Notes under the pieces: generated by a model
What the model saw: the letters and a program-made list of their open reading frames with translations, nothing else
Database searches by the model: none
Told to the model about the DNA's origin: nothing
NCBI RefSeq assembly: GCF_050947875.1
Contig: NC_134569.1
Location: forward strand, 17,695,131 to 17,759,130
From: Dermacentor variabilis
Lineage: Eukaryota; Arthropoda; Arachnida; Ixodida; Ixodidae
Direction: 5' to 3'
Length of the DNA: 64,000 nt
Position numbers and translations under genes: made by a program
In this document: positions 16,501 through 26,469 of the stretch, piece after piece
How positions within the stretch are numbered: position 1 is the first letter of the stretch
Layout of the letters: every line of letters starts with the position of its first letter

Positions 16501-17040
16501 CCTGCCTGTCACGCGACGTCACAAAACCACGAAAACTCACCGCGTCAATGAGACGTGCACGCGTTAAAAATGCATTAATATGCCGAAAAAAATTGAATTT
16601 ATTTCTAAATACTGGCAGGCTGCTCCGTCCCGAAAGAAATAAAAGATGGCTGCCGCCGATCGCTCAGGTACTTGCTACTCGCACCTGCCGGAGAGCATGG
16701 TTTTATTTGCGTATAATAAAACTTTCTGCGTAGACGTGTAACGTTTTCGAACGCTTTCGGCACGTTTACGACCTCGCTCTGCCAACTCTTCTCTGCTGAG
16801 GATCCGTTTTGGCGGTATTCTTAACCTTCCGTTGCACGCCGCCGCGATTTTCGACTAGCCACGGCAAGCGAAGTAAGGGGAAGCGCACCAATCATAGACG
16901 CCGGCACCACCCTCTTCATCCGGTCCCCTATGTTCATTGAGCTGGCTCGGCCCCATCGAACCCCTATTCACTTGCGCGTGCTCCTCGCCTCCTGGCAGCC
17001 AATCACAAAAGAAAAACCGCTCAATCGTTCGTTCATTCTT
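13546..17040. other. No recognisable gene
   Basis: Scattered short open frames only. It contains homopolymer A runs (14178-14193, 16047-16059) and a GC-rich patch at 14740-14900 without protein similarity that I can recognise. Nothing further is assignable. Confidence 0.4.
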
Positions 17041-17072
17041 GCTTTCAAACGAATGTCATTCGTTTTGAAAGC
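17041..17072. repeat. Short palindrome beside LINE 3' end
   Basis: GCTTTCAAACGAATG at 17041-17055 is followed after one base by CATTCGTTTTGAAAGC at 17057-17072, complementary apart from one extra T. It could form a small cruciform. It lies just past the 3' end of the minus-strand LINE, so it is probably part of the insertion site. Confidence 0.6.
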
Positions 17073-17344
17073 AAAGAAAAGTGACTTCCTATTAAAAAAA
17101 AAATAGAGAGAGAGAGAGGGGGGGGGGAGGGAGAGAGAGAAGGGAAGACGGAAAGGCAGGGAGGTTAACCAGACTGAGTCCAGTTTGCTACCCTACACGT
17201 GGGGAGGGGAATGGGGAGGGAAAGAGAGAGAGAGAGAGCGAAAATATGAGTCTATACCGCACTTTCACATGCACTAAGTTGGGTGCAGGATGTTTTTAGT
17301 CGGGCACTCAAGTCTGTTGTCTTAAGATAGTGAAAAAGCGCTCG

Positions 17345-20300
17345 AACTGCTTTCTGGGCTAATGAACTGTGAGGCCAGGCTCGAAGGTCTTTGCTTCCGT
17401 AAATGGCCTGTCATCCAATCTATTCAAGGCACACTGGGGAGTCTGACGTTGATTATGAAAGCGAAAGCAGTGGCACAGAAGATGCCTGATGATCTCTTCA
17501 CACTTGCACTTAGCGCACATCGGTGAGTCCGCCATTCCAATACGATAGCTGTAGGAGTTGGTGAATACTACTTCTACCAACAGCCGACACGTCACGTCGT
17601 GAAAGGTTTGCTGGTAATTTAAGTTTAAGTGATGGGTCGAGGCTGTATAAACGACACTTAGAGCTCTGTGGTGTATGCCAGTAACTTAACGTGATGGTAC
17701 GAGCGAGACTGCGAAGCTTTCTTGCAGAGTCTACTCTCGATAAAGGTATAAGGTGTTTCGGTGCGCCAGCCTGGGCACGTCGGGCAGCGTCATCGGCGAG
17801 GTGATTACTAATGACGCCACAATGTCCCTGCGGCCTCTGAAAGATTATATCATGTCCTCGTTCAGGAGCGCAATGGCAAGTTTAGTTGATTTGTGACGCC
17901 AGCTGTTCATAATTGCCACGTCGTAAACCTCGCAGGCTCTGGAGGGCTGGTTTCGAATAACAAAATATTGCCCATTTGTTGGGTGGTTCTTTTTCAATGT
18001 ATTCGACAGCAGCGCGAAGAGCGGCCAGTTCGGAACCTGTAGATGTCGTTGCGTGTGAAGTCTTAAACTTGATAACGACCGATTGAGATGGTATAACAAT
18101 CACGGCCGTCGAATTTTCCGAGACGGAACCGTCCGTGTAAACATGGATTCGGTTAGCGTATGAAGAATGCAAAAGTTCCAGTGTGATCTGCTTGAGATCC
18201 GCAGTGGTCAGGCTAGCTTTCTTCACTATTCCTGCGGCAGCAAGGTGCACAGGAGGCTTTTTCAAGCACCACAGAGGGGATGGCGTTCTTGTTGCTGGTG
18301 AGTGCCTCAATGACTAAGAGTGGTGGTTAGCCGCAATTGTCCTGGAGAACGCCGCCTTGGTTCTTTTCTCAGGCAAGCGAGCGAGATGGTGGTCAGGGGC
18401 TCTGGATATATGGCGAACATGCACCCCGAGTGCGTCGATAGCTATATAGGTCATTATCGGGTGGTCTCTCGCGGTGGCAATTGTAGCTACGGTTGAAGCA
18501 TTTCGAGGTAGCCCGAGACATTTCCGAAGGGCTTGGCCTTGAATGCTCTGTAGGACATGAATGTTAGTTTTGTTAGCATTGAACAGCACTGATGTGCTAT
18601 ATCGCAAGTATCCTAGGAAGAGCGTCCTGTATAGTTGAAGCATAGATGCCACAGATGTTCCCCACGTTTTACCGGCAAGAAACTTTAGTATATGGGTGAT
18701 AGAAGGAAGCCTCTTCTTCAAGTATGAGATGGGGGGGTTCCGCGAAAGGTCTCTGTCGATAATAACGCCTACGAATTGGTGACATCTTGCGTAGGAAATT
18801 GGTTAGTGAGCAATAGAAATGGGGTACCAGGTCATGGGCTTGTGGGTAAAAGCGACTAAGGCGCATTTCTAAGTCGAAATGCTGAGGCCTTGAGCACGCA
18901 GCTACGATGATGTTAGGGTCACTGCTTTTTGGAGCCGTGCACGCACCTGGAGACGTGTAACTGCCGAGGCCCATATGCATATGTCGTCAGCATATATGGA
19001 AAGGTTTACTGTATGTGGTAGAACGTCGGCAAGTCCAAGGATTGCAAGGTTGAACAAAGTGGGGCTAAGAACCCCACCCTGTGGGATGCCAAGGCAAATG
19101 TAATGGTCAGCGGTTCGACCATCTGCACTGTACACAAAGAAGGATCTTTTGAATAGATAGCTCCGAATCTACCGCAACGTGCGTCTACCAATTCCATTAT
19201 TTTCCATGGCATCAAGGATGGCTTCATGCGTTACATTATCATAGGCGCTTTTCACATCGAGGAATAGTGCAACCGATATACCCTTGCGGTGTTTTTCCTG
19301 TATAAAGAGGTCACGAGATCGATGACGTTGTCAATAGAGGAACGGCCTCTTCTAAACCAAGCCATGGCCTCGGGGTATAGGTTGTGGCGCTCAAGATACC
19401 ACTCTAGGCGTGTCAGAATCATTCTTTCCATGACCTTCCCAACACAGCTGGACAGCGCAATGGGTCGGCAGGACGCTAGATCTAGTGGCGACTTTCCAGG
19501 CTTCAGGAGTGGTATCAAGCGGCTGGGTTTCCACCGCTCAGGAACGACGCCATCATTGCATGACTGGTTATAACATTCCAGAAGTCTACCTCGGCCATCT
19601 TCACCTAGGTGGCATAAAGCAGCGTAGGTGATGCCGTCTGGTCCTGGCGACGATGAGCGCCTGCATGGGGCCAGAGCAGCGCCCAATTCCTCAAGTAAGA
19701 AGGACACATTAAATTCTGGGAAGCGTGTCGCAGGAACCTCACCCAGAATTTCACTATTGATGGTGACCATACGTCCCGCAATCTTCACACAGAGATCTTC
19801 GGCTATATCAACCTGCGAGCGGCCTTGACAGATGACTATGGCTGAGAATGAGTGTCGTTGCTGTGGAAACGAGCCAAGGCCGCGCACCGTCCTTCATATG
19901 ATAGACAGTGGCCTGTGGGGGTCAAGTGATTCACAGAACGTCTTCCACCGTTGTTCCTGCAGCCTGTCCATACGATGTTGGATTTTCTTTTGCATACGTC
20001 GAGCGACTCTAAGGTCATGAATTGACTTTGTGCGCCTGTATCGCCTCTCGGCCCTTCTGCGAATCGTTGGAAGTCGCTCAAGTTCCATGTCGAAATCCGT
20101 ACGTTCTTTAGCAGATGTAAAAGTGTACTTAGACGATTCCAGTACACTTGTAATAAGGTTCTCAATGGTGCAGGTAAATCCTTCTTTGCATGCCTCTTCC
20201 ACCTTTGTCTTATATGTTGACCACCTTACTTGTCGGGAAGTAGAAAAAGAGAAGCTTCCAAATCCAGTGATTCTCAAGTAGTTGGGAATATGGTCACTGC

Positions 20301-21560
20301 CATGAGTCTCGATGTCAGAGAACCATTGAAGCCAAGTGATGAACATTAAAGTATCCCGTGATAATCCAGGGTCCAGAAGTCGCTGTCAGGATGTCTCGGA
20401 GTTGGTCGCCGTCGAACAGACTATATGGGGAGATGTAGGCGCCGATAAGGGTGAAGGCCACTTTATTCTTTGTAATGCGGAGACACACGTATTGGTTTCC
20501 ATCATGAGGCTGCACCTAGTGGAGAATGTAAGTTAGTTCTGTATGTGTTGTAAGAGTTGTAGAGGTCGATCCCACCGCTGCCACCAGTTGTAGGGGTTGT
20601 AGGTCGTAGGGACGAACTTGGGAGGACAGGACTAGGCGAGCAGGATTTATTTACATATTTACATTAGAACAAGAGACGTTCGACAGCCTAACGTGACTCC
20701 GAAATGGAGCCCGCAAGACGAAGCATACAGCATACGAGCACACAGCTCACGAGCACGATCACGAACACACTGACGAGCACCTTCTAGCAGCCGACAAACA
20801 GCCGCTTATAAACACTCCGTGCTCTCTTGATCCCTAGGTGAGGGAAACGTTCGACCAGTCAACACAGCTGAGCCGCCTTTCAGCGGGAGGGCTTACACAC
20901 ACACGTACGCACAGCTTTCACGGCCCCCACCGAGGCCAGACGGGCTTCGCAGAACTCGGGGCTTACTTCTTGACCAAAGCGGGCGCCTCTTATTCCCCAA
21001 GCTGACCCCCGCCGCGTGGCCCCCGGTTCTCCATTGCCTTGCGTCTTGAAAGGCGCGTGCGACGTTGCCGCCAGATGCATTCCCTTGGGAACTCCCTTGG
21101 TCACAGCCGACCAGATCGGCGGTGGCGGGTTCAGTCACAAAGCCTGCTTCGTCGAACTCATCTCGGCAATCCCGCGACGAAGGGTCGAGGACGCTGCGTA
21201 TTGTTCCCCGCACACAGGAGACTTAGTGACGCCGTGTGGCTAGAGGGCTAGAGGTGGCTTTACAGGAAAGGTCGACGCCGCCGTCGCACCTGGCTAGCAA
21301 AACATTGCATGGCGGCGTCTCGGCAGGCCATTCCTAACAGTATGTAAACAATTACTTTGCTGGATTGCCCGCACGTCAACGCCATAAGGGCTTCGTATCC
21401 AGAGAGTCTTAGCGCTTTTGACACGTTCGGTGCACATATTACCACTACAGGAAATCGGTTCGTAAAACGTATTGGTGGAAACATTAAATCCGTGATTTAA
21501 GTCCTCTGGCATTCCACTGGAAAATCGTCGCACTACGCACTTCATCACGAATTGAAGGCA
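17345..21560 (-). pseudogene. LINE ORF2 (endonuclease-RT-RNase H), broken
   Basis: Endonuclease begins at ATIFQWNARGLKSRI (about 21540), continues in another frame with FPVVVICAPNVSKALRLSGY, is cut by the LTR at 20546-21339, and resumes with QYVCLRITKNKVAFTLIGAY and TGYFNVHH, where the usual GDFN aspartate is Tyr. RT has SSPGPDGITYAALC (about 19690), motif A FLDVKSAYDNV (about 19240), motif B GIPQGGVLSPTLFN and motif C YADDICIW (about 18970). RNase H starts at VYTDGSV (about 18135), keeps SELAAL, but has Tyr for the second-site Asp in FCYSKPAL. The C-terminal MCAKCKCEEIIRHLLCHC lies at about 17470-17530. Frame changes near 19260, 18670 and 18310 and several stops make it non-functional. Confidence 0.85.
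20546..21339 (-). mobile_element. Solo LTR (794 bp) inserted in LINE endonuclease
   Basis: The segment begins TGTTG and ends TAACA on the plus strand and is flanked on both sides by the 5-bp duplication GTATG (20541-20545 and 21340-21344). It interrupts the endonuclease frame of the LINE. On the minus strand it has a TATA-like TTTATAAGC at about 20806-20814 and an AATAAA signal at about 20647-20652, in the order expected for U3-R-U5, so the LTR points to the minus strand. No internal retroviral genes are present, so it is a solo LTR left by LTR-LTR recombination. The 5-bp duplication fits Ty3/gypsy or BEL elements; which one cannot be decided here. Confidence 0.85.
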
Positions 21561-21578
21561 GTGTAAGAGCCATTGTGC

Positions 21579-22922
21579 TCACACAAGATTTGCAAGCACT
21601 GGGCTCAGGACATCCAACACTTGCACTGCGCTTCGAGCTGTTGTTGTATTCGAGTTGCCCACAAGTGTGCAAATCGCATTTATCAAATACTTGAGCATTG
21701 TTACAATTCGGCGGTCATGCTCTGTCAGCTCATCTGGGTGAGGGGTTGAGCATTGTGGTGCCACTCCTTGTTTGGGTCTTTCCACAGGTCTTATTCTTGG
21801 CAGTGGTGGCCATTCTTCATCCACGGCATTCCTTTCAGCTGCTGCATTATCTATACGTGGTTTGGACACATTCTGCACTGGGATTGGAGCAGATTCAACA
21901 GCAAGAGGCTTTGCGGCATGCGTATTCTGTGTGCAGAGAGCAGAATTACTTGATGAGCGTTTGCGACAAGAACGACGTCGCCTGACGTAAGCAGCTGCTT
22001 CACGATGAGTCGACCGGTCCCTCACCATTTTCTTCGAGACGGAGAGTTCTCTCTTAACTCTTCCACATTCCTTTGATGAGACGTTGTGGGGCCCTTGACA
22101 GTTTGGACACTTATAAGTTTTGCTTGGCAGTTGCCTGCAGAGTGTTGGGCTGCACAGTGGGAACATATTGTACACTTTCCACAAACGCCAGTCACGTGAC
22201 CGAATTTCTGCCGGCAGTTTCTGCGCTGGAGCGGCTTGGGAACAAAGGGCCGGACAGCATGTCGGAAATGACCTACCTTCACATGCAACGGAGTACAGTC
22301 ACCTTCAAAGACGATTTTTACGCATCTGGAATTTCCGAGACGGGCCACCTGCAGTATTTGGGTCCCATGATTTGCAGGCTTTATCAAAACTGGTAAATCC
22401 TCGTCTGAGATGGCCGCATCAATATCATATATGACGCCTGTAGTAGCCTCTTTTCCCATCGGGATGATGGTACGAACTTTCATGCCACCGAGGAGAGTGA
22501 CAGCTCGCAGAAAATCTAACGTCGACGCTTGAGCGACGTCTACCGCAATAACATTCTTCCTAGGGTTGAATCGGACGTCCTCAATGCCATTTGGCAAGAG
22601 TCTCTCGAGTTCAACCGATGCAACTTGCCTGTTGAGGAACCTCATGTTGTCGGAGGGCAGCACAGGTAAGAAAAGGATGGTGTACTTCGGCGAACTCTGC
22701 GGAGTCTTCATAGTATAGATGTGTCCACAGAGGCCCTAAGCATGCGCCGCTTTCCTTTCTGACTCAGGACAGTCACGTAGTCGTCTTCGGAGCTGTCGTA
22801 GCTCTCGGTCTAGTCTATCAGGGTAACCTCGCTGTCGCTCGAGAGGCAGTTCCGCTTCCTTGAGGCTGCCGACGCGGGCGCCGCTACATCAGGTGGGATT
22901 GCGGGTGGCTCCATTTCCATTC
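21579..22922 (-). pseudogene. LINE ORF1 (gag-like, CCHC zinc knuckles), frameshifted
   Basis: ORF1 appears to start at MEMEPPAIPPD (ATG at 22922), runs through a Ser/Asp-rich N-terminus, breaks near 22811, resumes at 22711 with KTPQSSPKYTILFLPVLPS and continues to the zinc knuckles. These read C-x-K-FGHVTGVC, then CTICSHCAAQHSAGNC, and after a frame change at about 22110 CPNCQGPHNVSSKEC. ORF1 proteins of this type bind the element's RNA as a chaperone. At least one stop and one frameshift break it. The last part (basic, then a region with VERPKQGVAPQ) leads towards the ORF2 start around 21560. Confidence 0.8.
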
Positions 22923-23060
22923 CCGTCGAGCAGGGTACAGTGTTCCCCGAAAGAAAGCGAGAATCACCAGAAAGTACTCGTGGCGGAGAACAAACACTCA
23001 GCAACAGCTCTATTAAGTAAGAGGGCGTTTGAGTGGGCTGTTGAGGCAACGCTACGGCTG

Positions 23061-23253
23061 ACCGCCCTACGCTTACGTCGGTGGTTACGAAAATTTGACG
23101 TCAGGAGATTGGCATAAAAACATATTCGAATAGTTTTACGTTATAGGGCCCCGGAACTGTGTACAAAACACAAATGAAGCAAAGCGACATATCATTTTGT
23201 TCCTTATTTTCTGTCTTTTCCATAGCTCTCTGCGTCCATAACACCTGGCTCAC
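23061..23253. other. Spacer between LINE and SINE
   Basis: AT-rich sequence upstream of the LINE 5' end. No feature recognised. Confidence 0.4.
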
Positions 23254-23493
23254 CCGCCGTGTTGGCTTAGCGGCTATGACGTTGCGCTGCTAAGCATGAA
23301 GTCGCAGGATCGAAACCTGACCGCGGCGGCCACATTTCGTTGGGGTCGAAATGCCAAAACACCCGTGTTTGGATTGGGTGCACATTAAAGATCCCCAGGT
23401 GGTCAAAATTAATCCGGAGTCACCAACTACGGCAAGCCTCATAATCAAATCGTGGTTTTAGCTCGTAAAACTTCGGAATTCAATTCAATTCAA
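23254..23493 (+). mobile_element. tRNA-derived SINE (Ruka-like)
   Basis: The head is tRNA-like: a box A at about 23269-23280 (TTGGCTTAGCGG) and a box B (GGATCGAAACC) about 45 bases later at about 23308-23318, followed by the complementary CCGCGGCGG end. The body contains GGGTGCACATTAAAGATCCC, CCTCATAATCAAATCGTGG and TTTTAGCTCGTAAAAC, and the copy ends in repeated AATTC. RNA polymerase III would transcribe such an element from boxes A and B. The body resembles SINEs reported from ticks under the name Ruka; the name is from memory of the family and needs an alignment. Confidence 0.8.
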
Positions 23494-24439
23494 CCCCTGG
23501 CTGCACGATGAATTCTCTCGGAAGAAACCCTCGTTCCTTACTTCATTTCTATGTCTCGCTCTCGCCCGTTACAACATCTGTAAACCAATTTACGTGCTTA
23601 AGGGTGCTTCCTGTCTGTCACTCACATCCTTACACTCTTTACGGGTGTAAGGGTGTAAGTTATAGGCCAAGTTACATTAGTAGAGACCCTTAAGGGAGTA
23701 AATCGGTTTACAGTGAATTGTGTCCTAGAATGTTGGTTCGGCGCATCGCTGTTTTGGTCCAAACTTGTGTGTCCCAAGCTCATTCGCAGTTTTCATCAAA
23801 ACTATATGCTGGTAGTTGCGCATCGAATATGACCATAAATATACTGCCTAAAATAGCGTCAATTCAGCATCAAATATTCAGCATAAAAGCTCGCCTGACA
23901 GAGCTGCGGCGCAGCTCATGCACCGTGGCATTCTCTTCGCATGTCCTGGGCGACAGTCCTATAGTCGTGCCCACAGGAGCCGGAATGCAATTCGGTGAGA
24001 TGTATCGTAAATGGCTCATTGCAGCGTTTAAATATATATACGTTGTATTGCCCAAATTTGCACAAATGTTAACTGCAGACGAATCTATAGCAGGCTCCTT
24101 TTGACGTGTTTGGAGGCGGACGGGCCACAACGTTATGTGCGGCGTGAGCAAGTCGCGTATCACTAACGATGCCAAAATGTATCAAGGATAAGACCACACA
24201 AAGCAAAGATATAGGCTACCTCCACTCCACTAAGTCTACCCCGCACCAACAGAGCAGTCCTACTACAGGAGCAAGAGGGGACGTTTATCAAGCTAACCGA
24301 GGCGGTACAAGGTAAGCTAAAGTCTGCTGCGTTATTCGTTTGTTGTAAATGCAGCCTACAGCGAGCTTGGAATGATGGCGAAGCACTGGTGAAGCGGGTA
24401 AAATGGCGCCGCCATGTTTCTAGGAGCATGCGTGCGCCC
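23494..24439. other. No recognisable gene
   Basis: Contains a short local repeat of a TACACTCTTACGGGTGTAAGGG type at about 23630-23660. No coding or RNA gene signal. Confidence 0.35.
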
Positions 24440-24900
24440 TAAAGCCTTGCTGTGCTTGAAGGAACACTAAATCAAAGCAAGTCAGTTTAGATGATAAAGC
24501 ATTCTTTGAAACCTCTGTTGTCGTTGGATGTCTAAATAATAGGCTGATTGTTAGAAGAGAAAATGAAGACCAATATTTCAGTTTTTGAACTTTGCGCCCA
24601 ATCCCTAACGCCGGTAGGTCACTGCGACGTGACGGATTTCAATGTATTTTTTTCTTTTTGTATTTAGGCTAACGCGTTGGCTCAGCAAAAGTTCTCGAAA
24701 CTCGCCATGTTCTATCTTTAGCTCCGCTATAACACATTGAAGCCTATCTGTACGCCGCTAAACAGTTAACTAGACTAGGCCCTAGAAGACGCCGTCAGAA
24801 GCCGTGACGTCACAGCGAGCTAATGCGGGAGCTTCAAGGAGGGCGTCACCACTAGTGTTTTATTATTTCTCGGTTTCTGGCTTAGTAGGCGCTTTAGAGT
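24440..24900. repeat. Possible non-autonomous DNA transposon remnant
   Basis: The stretch starts with a GAAGGAACACTAAATCAAAG block and contains CGCTGCGACGTGACGG-like and GTGACGTCACAGC segments that look like interspersed repeat sequence rather than unique DNA. I could not identify terminal inverted repeats or a target duplication, so this is a weak call. Confidence 0.3.
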
Positions 24901-25191
24901 GGTAAGAGCGATGTTTTTGCTATTGTGAAACAGTAGTTTACTGATGCATGCATGTAAGTTAGAAAAAGAAGCGGAAAGTGAGAGAGAAGAGGGAGAAATT
25001 ACAGCAAACAAGGATGAACACCTTGTCATACTGAATTAGCCTAGTTTCATTAAATATTTGGCGCAGTCAAGGACAGGATAATATCCTAGGTTGTGCACCT
25101 CATCCGCTTCATTTTACCAACGACCTTGGACGTGTTCCAAATCTGCGCGGACGGCGATAGGCACGCTGGCGTGGCAAGCTTTTTCCATGGA

Positions 25192-25424
25192 GTACAGGCG
25201 CCCAAATCTTTAACTGGCGTGCCCGAGCGGCGACTTTTCCGTGCGTCAGCGCCGTATGACGGGGCGATGCTGGAAACAGCTTAGCAGACGATGGGCCCAG
25301 CTGAGCGCGCTTTGTCCGCATGCGCTTAGCCTCAGACTCTTTCCAGCCGCGCCCCGTCATACGGCGCTGACGCACAGAAAAGTCGCCGCTCGCGCACGCC
25401 AGTTAAAGATTTGGGCGCCTGTAC
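25192..25424. repeat. Long hairpin: 85-bp arms, 95% complementary
   Basis: The left arm at 25192-25276 and the right arm at 25340-25424 are reverse complements with four mismatches in 85 positions, separated by a 63-base spacer. Both arms carry GTACAGGCGCCCAAATC at the outer end and GGAAA/TTTCC at the inner end. Open frames on opposite strands repeat the same peptide because of this symmetry. It may be a MITE, or a transcribed long hairpin. No target duplication is obvious. Confidence 0.85.
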
Positions 25425-26149
25425 GGTTCGTTGTTGCAGGTGAGCATTGATCCCTCGTTCAAAACGCTCACGAACACGACCTTTTGCTATTGTGGTATAA
25501 ATGACGGTGTGGACGAGCATGAGTGAACAAGGCCGAAAATATCAAAGTGGAAATACATTTTTCGTCATTTTTCGTTACAAAGACGTTGTAGTGGGGCTGG
25601 GTCAGAGCTATTTCTGCCGGAGTCAAAAACCTGCTAAAACCTGTGTGCCCTGTGTAGTCTTGACTAGTCAAGTGCTAGCCGTTCACTGTTGAATTTATAA
25701 ATACTCTTCGTAACAATGTAATGTAAGTGGAGCAGATAAACAGGGAACACCAGCAACAAATATTAGTGCTCGTGATGATAAACGTACAGCATTCTCGGAG
25801 GATGTCGTTGGAAACACTGAAACCAGCTGTTTCTGACGGTTCGTCATTTGCAAACGCTCAAGCCTCGCTGAGTTTCTGTGAGTACGCGTGCGAACAAAAT
25901 ATAGTTGGCGACAAGACTTTGATAAGGTTATGACTATGCGCTTGTACCTAATATAGGCACAGCGAAAACCTGGCACGATTTGAGAATCACCGAAATAGCG
26001 CACCAGCCGTGGGGTGAGTGGAGAGAGTTTCTTTTTTCTCTTTCTCCGAGAATAAGCTCCAGAACTGGGACAACGCTATAGCCTTCAAATATAATTCCGG
26101 CCGTTTGGTAAAATACTTTCTTTAGAAGGGAAGGCTGCTACATGTTGCT
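25425..26149. other. No recognisable gene
   Basis: Short open frames only. The 5' LTR of the gypsy element that follows could lie here, but I see no paired terminal sequence. Confidence 0.35.
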
Positions 26150-26469
26150 GACTCTACGATATCGGACTCGTCGCTCGTACCTCTGATTATATTAGGACTG
26201 CCTAAGAGCATGCAGCACGATGTCCAACTGCGAACGCCGCACACTGTTGATGACTTGTTTAAAAATATGAAAGGTTTGTGGACTCTGCAGCATTAAGAGA
26301 GTGTTTCTAGCGGCTGCTGTACTTCATTTATTGATGATTACAGACTGCAGTGTAATAACGTGACCGAGTTCACATCGAGAGGTCACCCTCTCTCATTTCA
26401 AGAAGCTATCTTCGTTACCGATCGTGGCAAGCTGGCGTACATTTCTTTTCAAGCAAACAGGCTGGACGT

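Larger units (their letters stand above)
17110..23060 (-). mobile_element. Near full-length I-group LINE (ORF1, EN, RT, RNase H), decayed
   Basis: Read on the minus strand, it has a 5' region near 23060, ORF1 with zinc knuckles, then ORF2 with AP-type endonuclease, reverse transcriptase, RNase H and a C-terminal cysteine/histidine motif. It ends in a purine-rich (here GA) 3' UTR carrying the family tail at about 17155-17205. An RNase H after the RT places it with RNase H-bearing LINEs (I, LOA or R1-like groups). Without the inserted LTR the element would be about 5.1 kb, close to full length for such elements. Many frameshifts and stops show it is inactive. The 3' ends at 555-1300, 8261, 13455 and 43790 share its tail. 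Confidence 0.85.

Noticed and set aside
17110..23060. Host reverse transcriptase or domesticated gene system
   Set aside because: Domain order, 3' tail and truncated relatives show an ordinary LINE, and its frames are broken.
23254..23340. Functional tRNA gene
   Set aside because: Boxes A and B are present, but the following SINE body and tail show it is the head of a retroposon.
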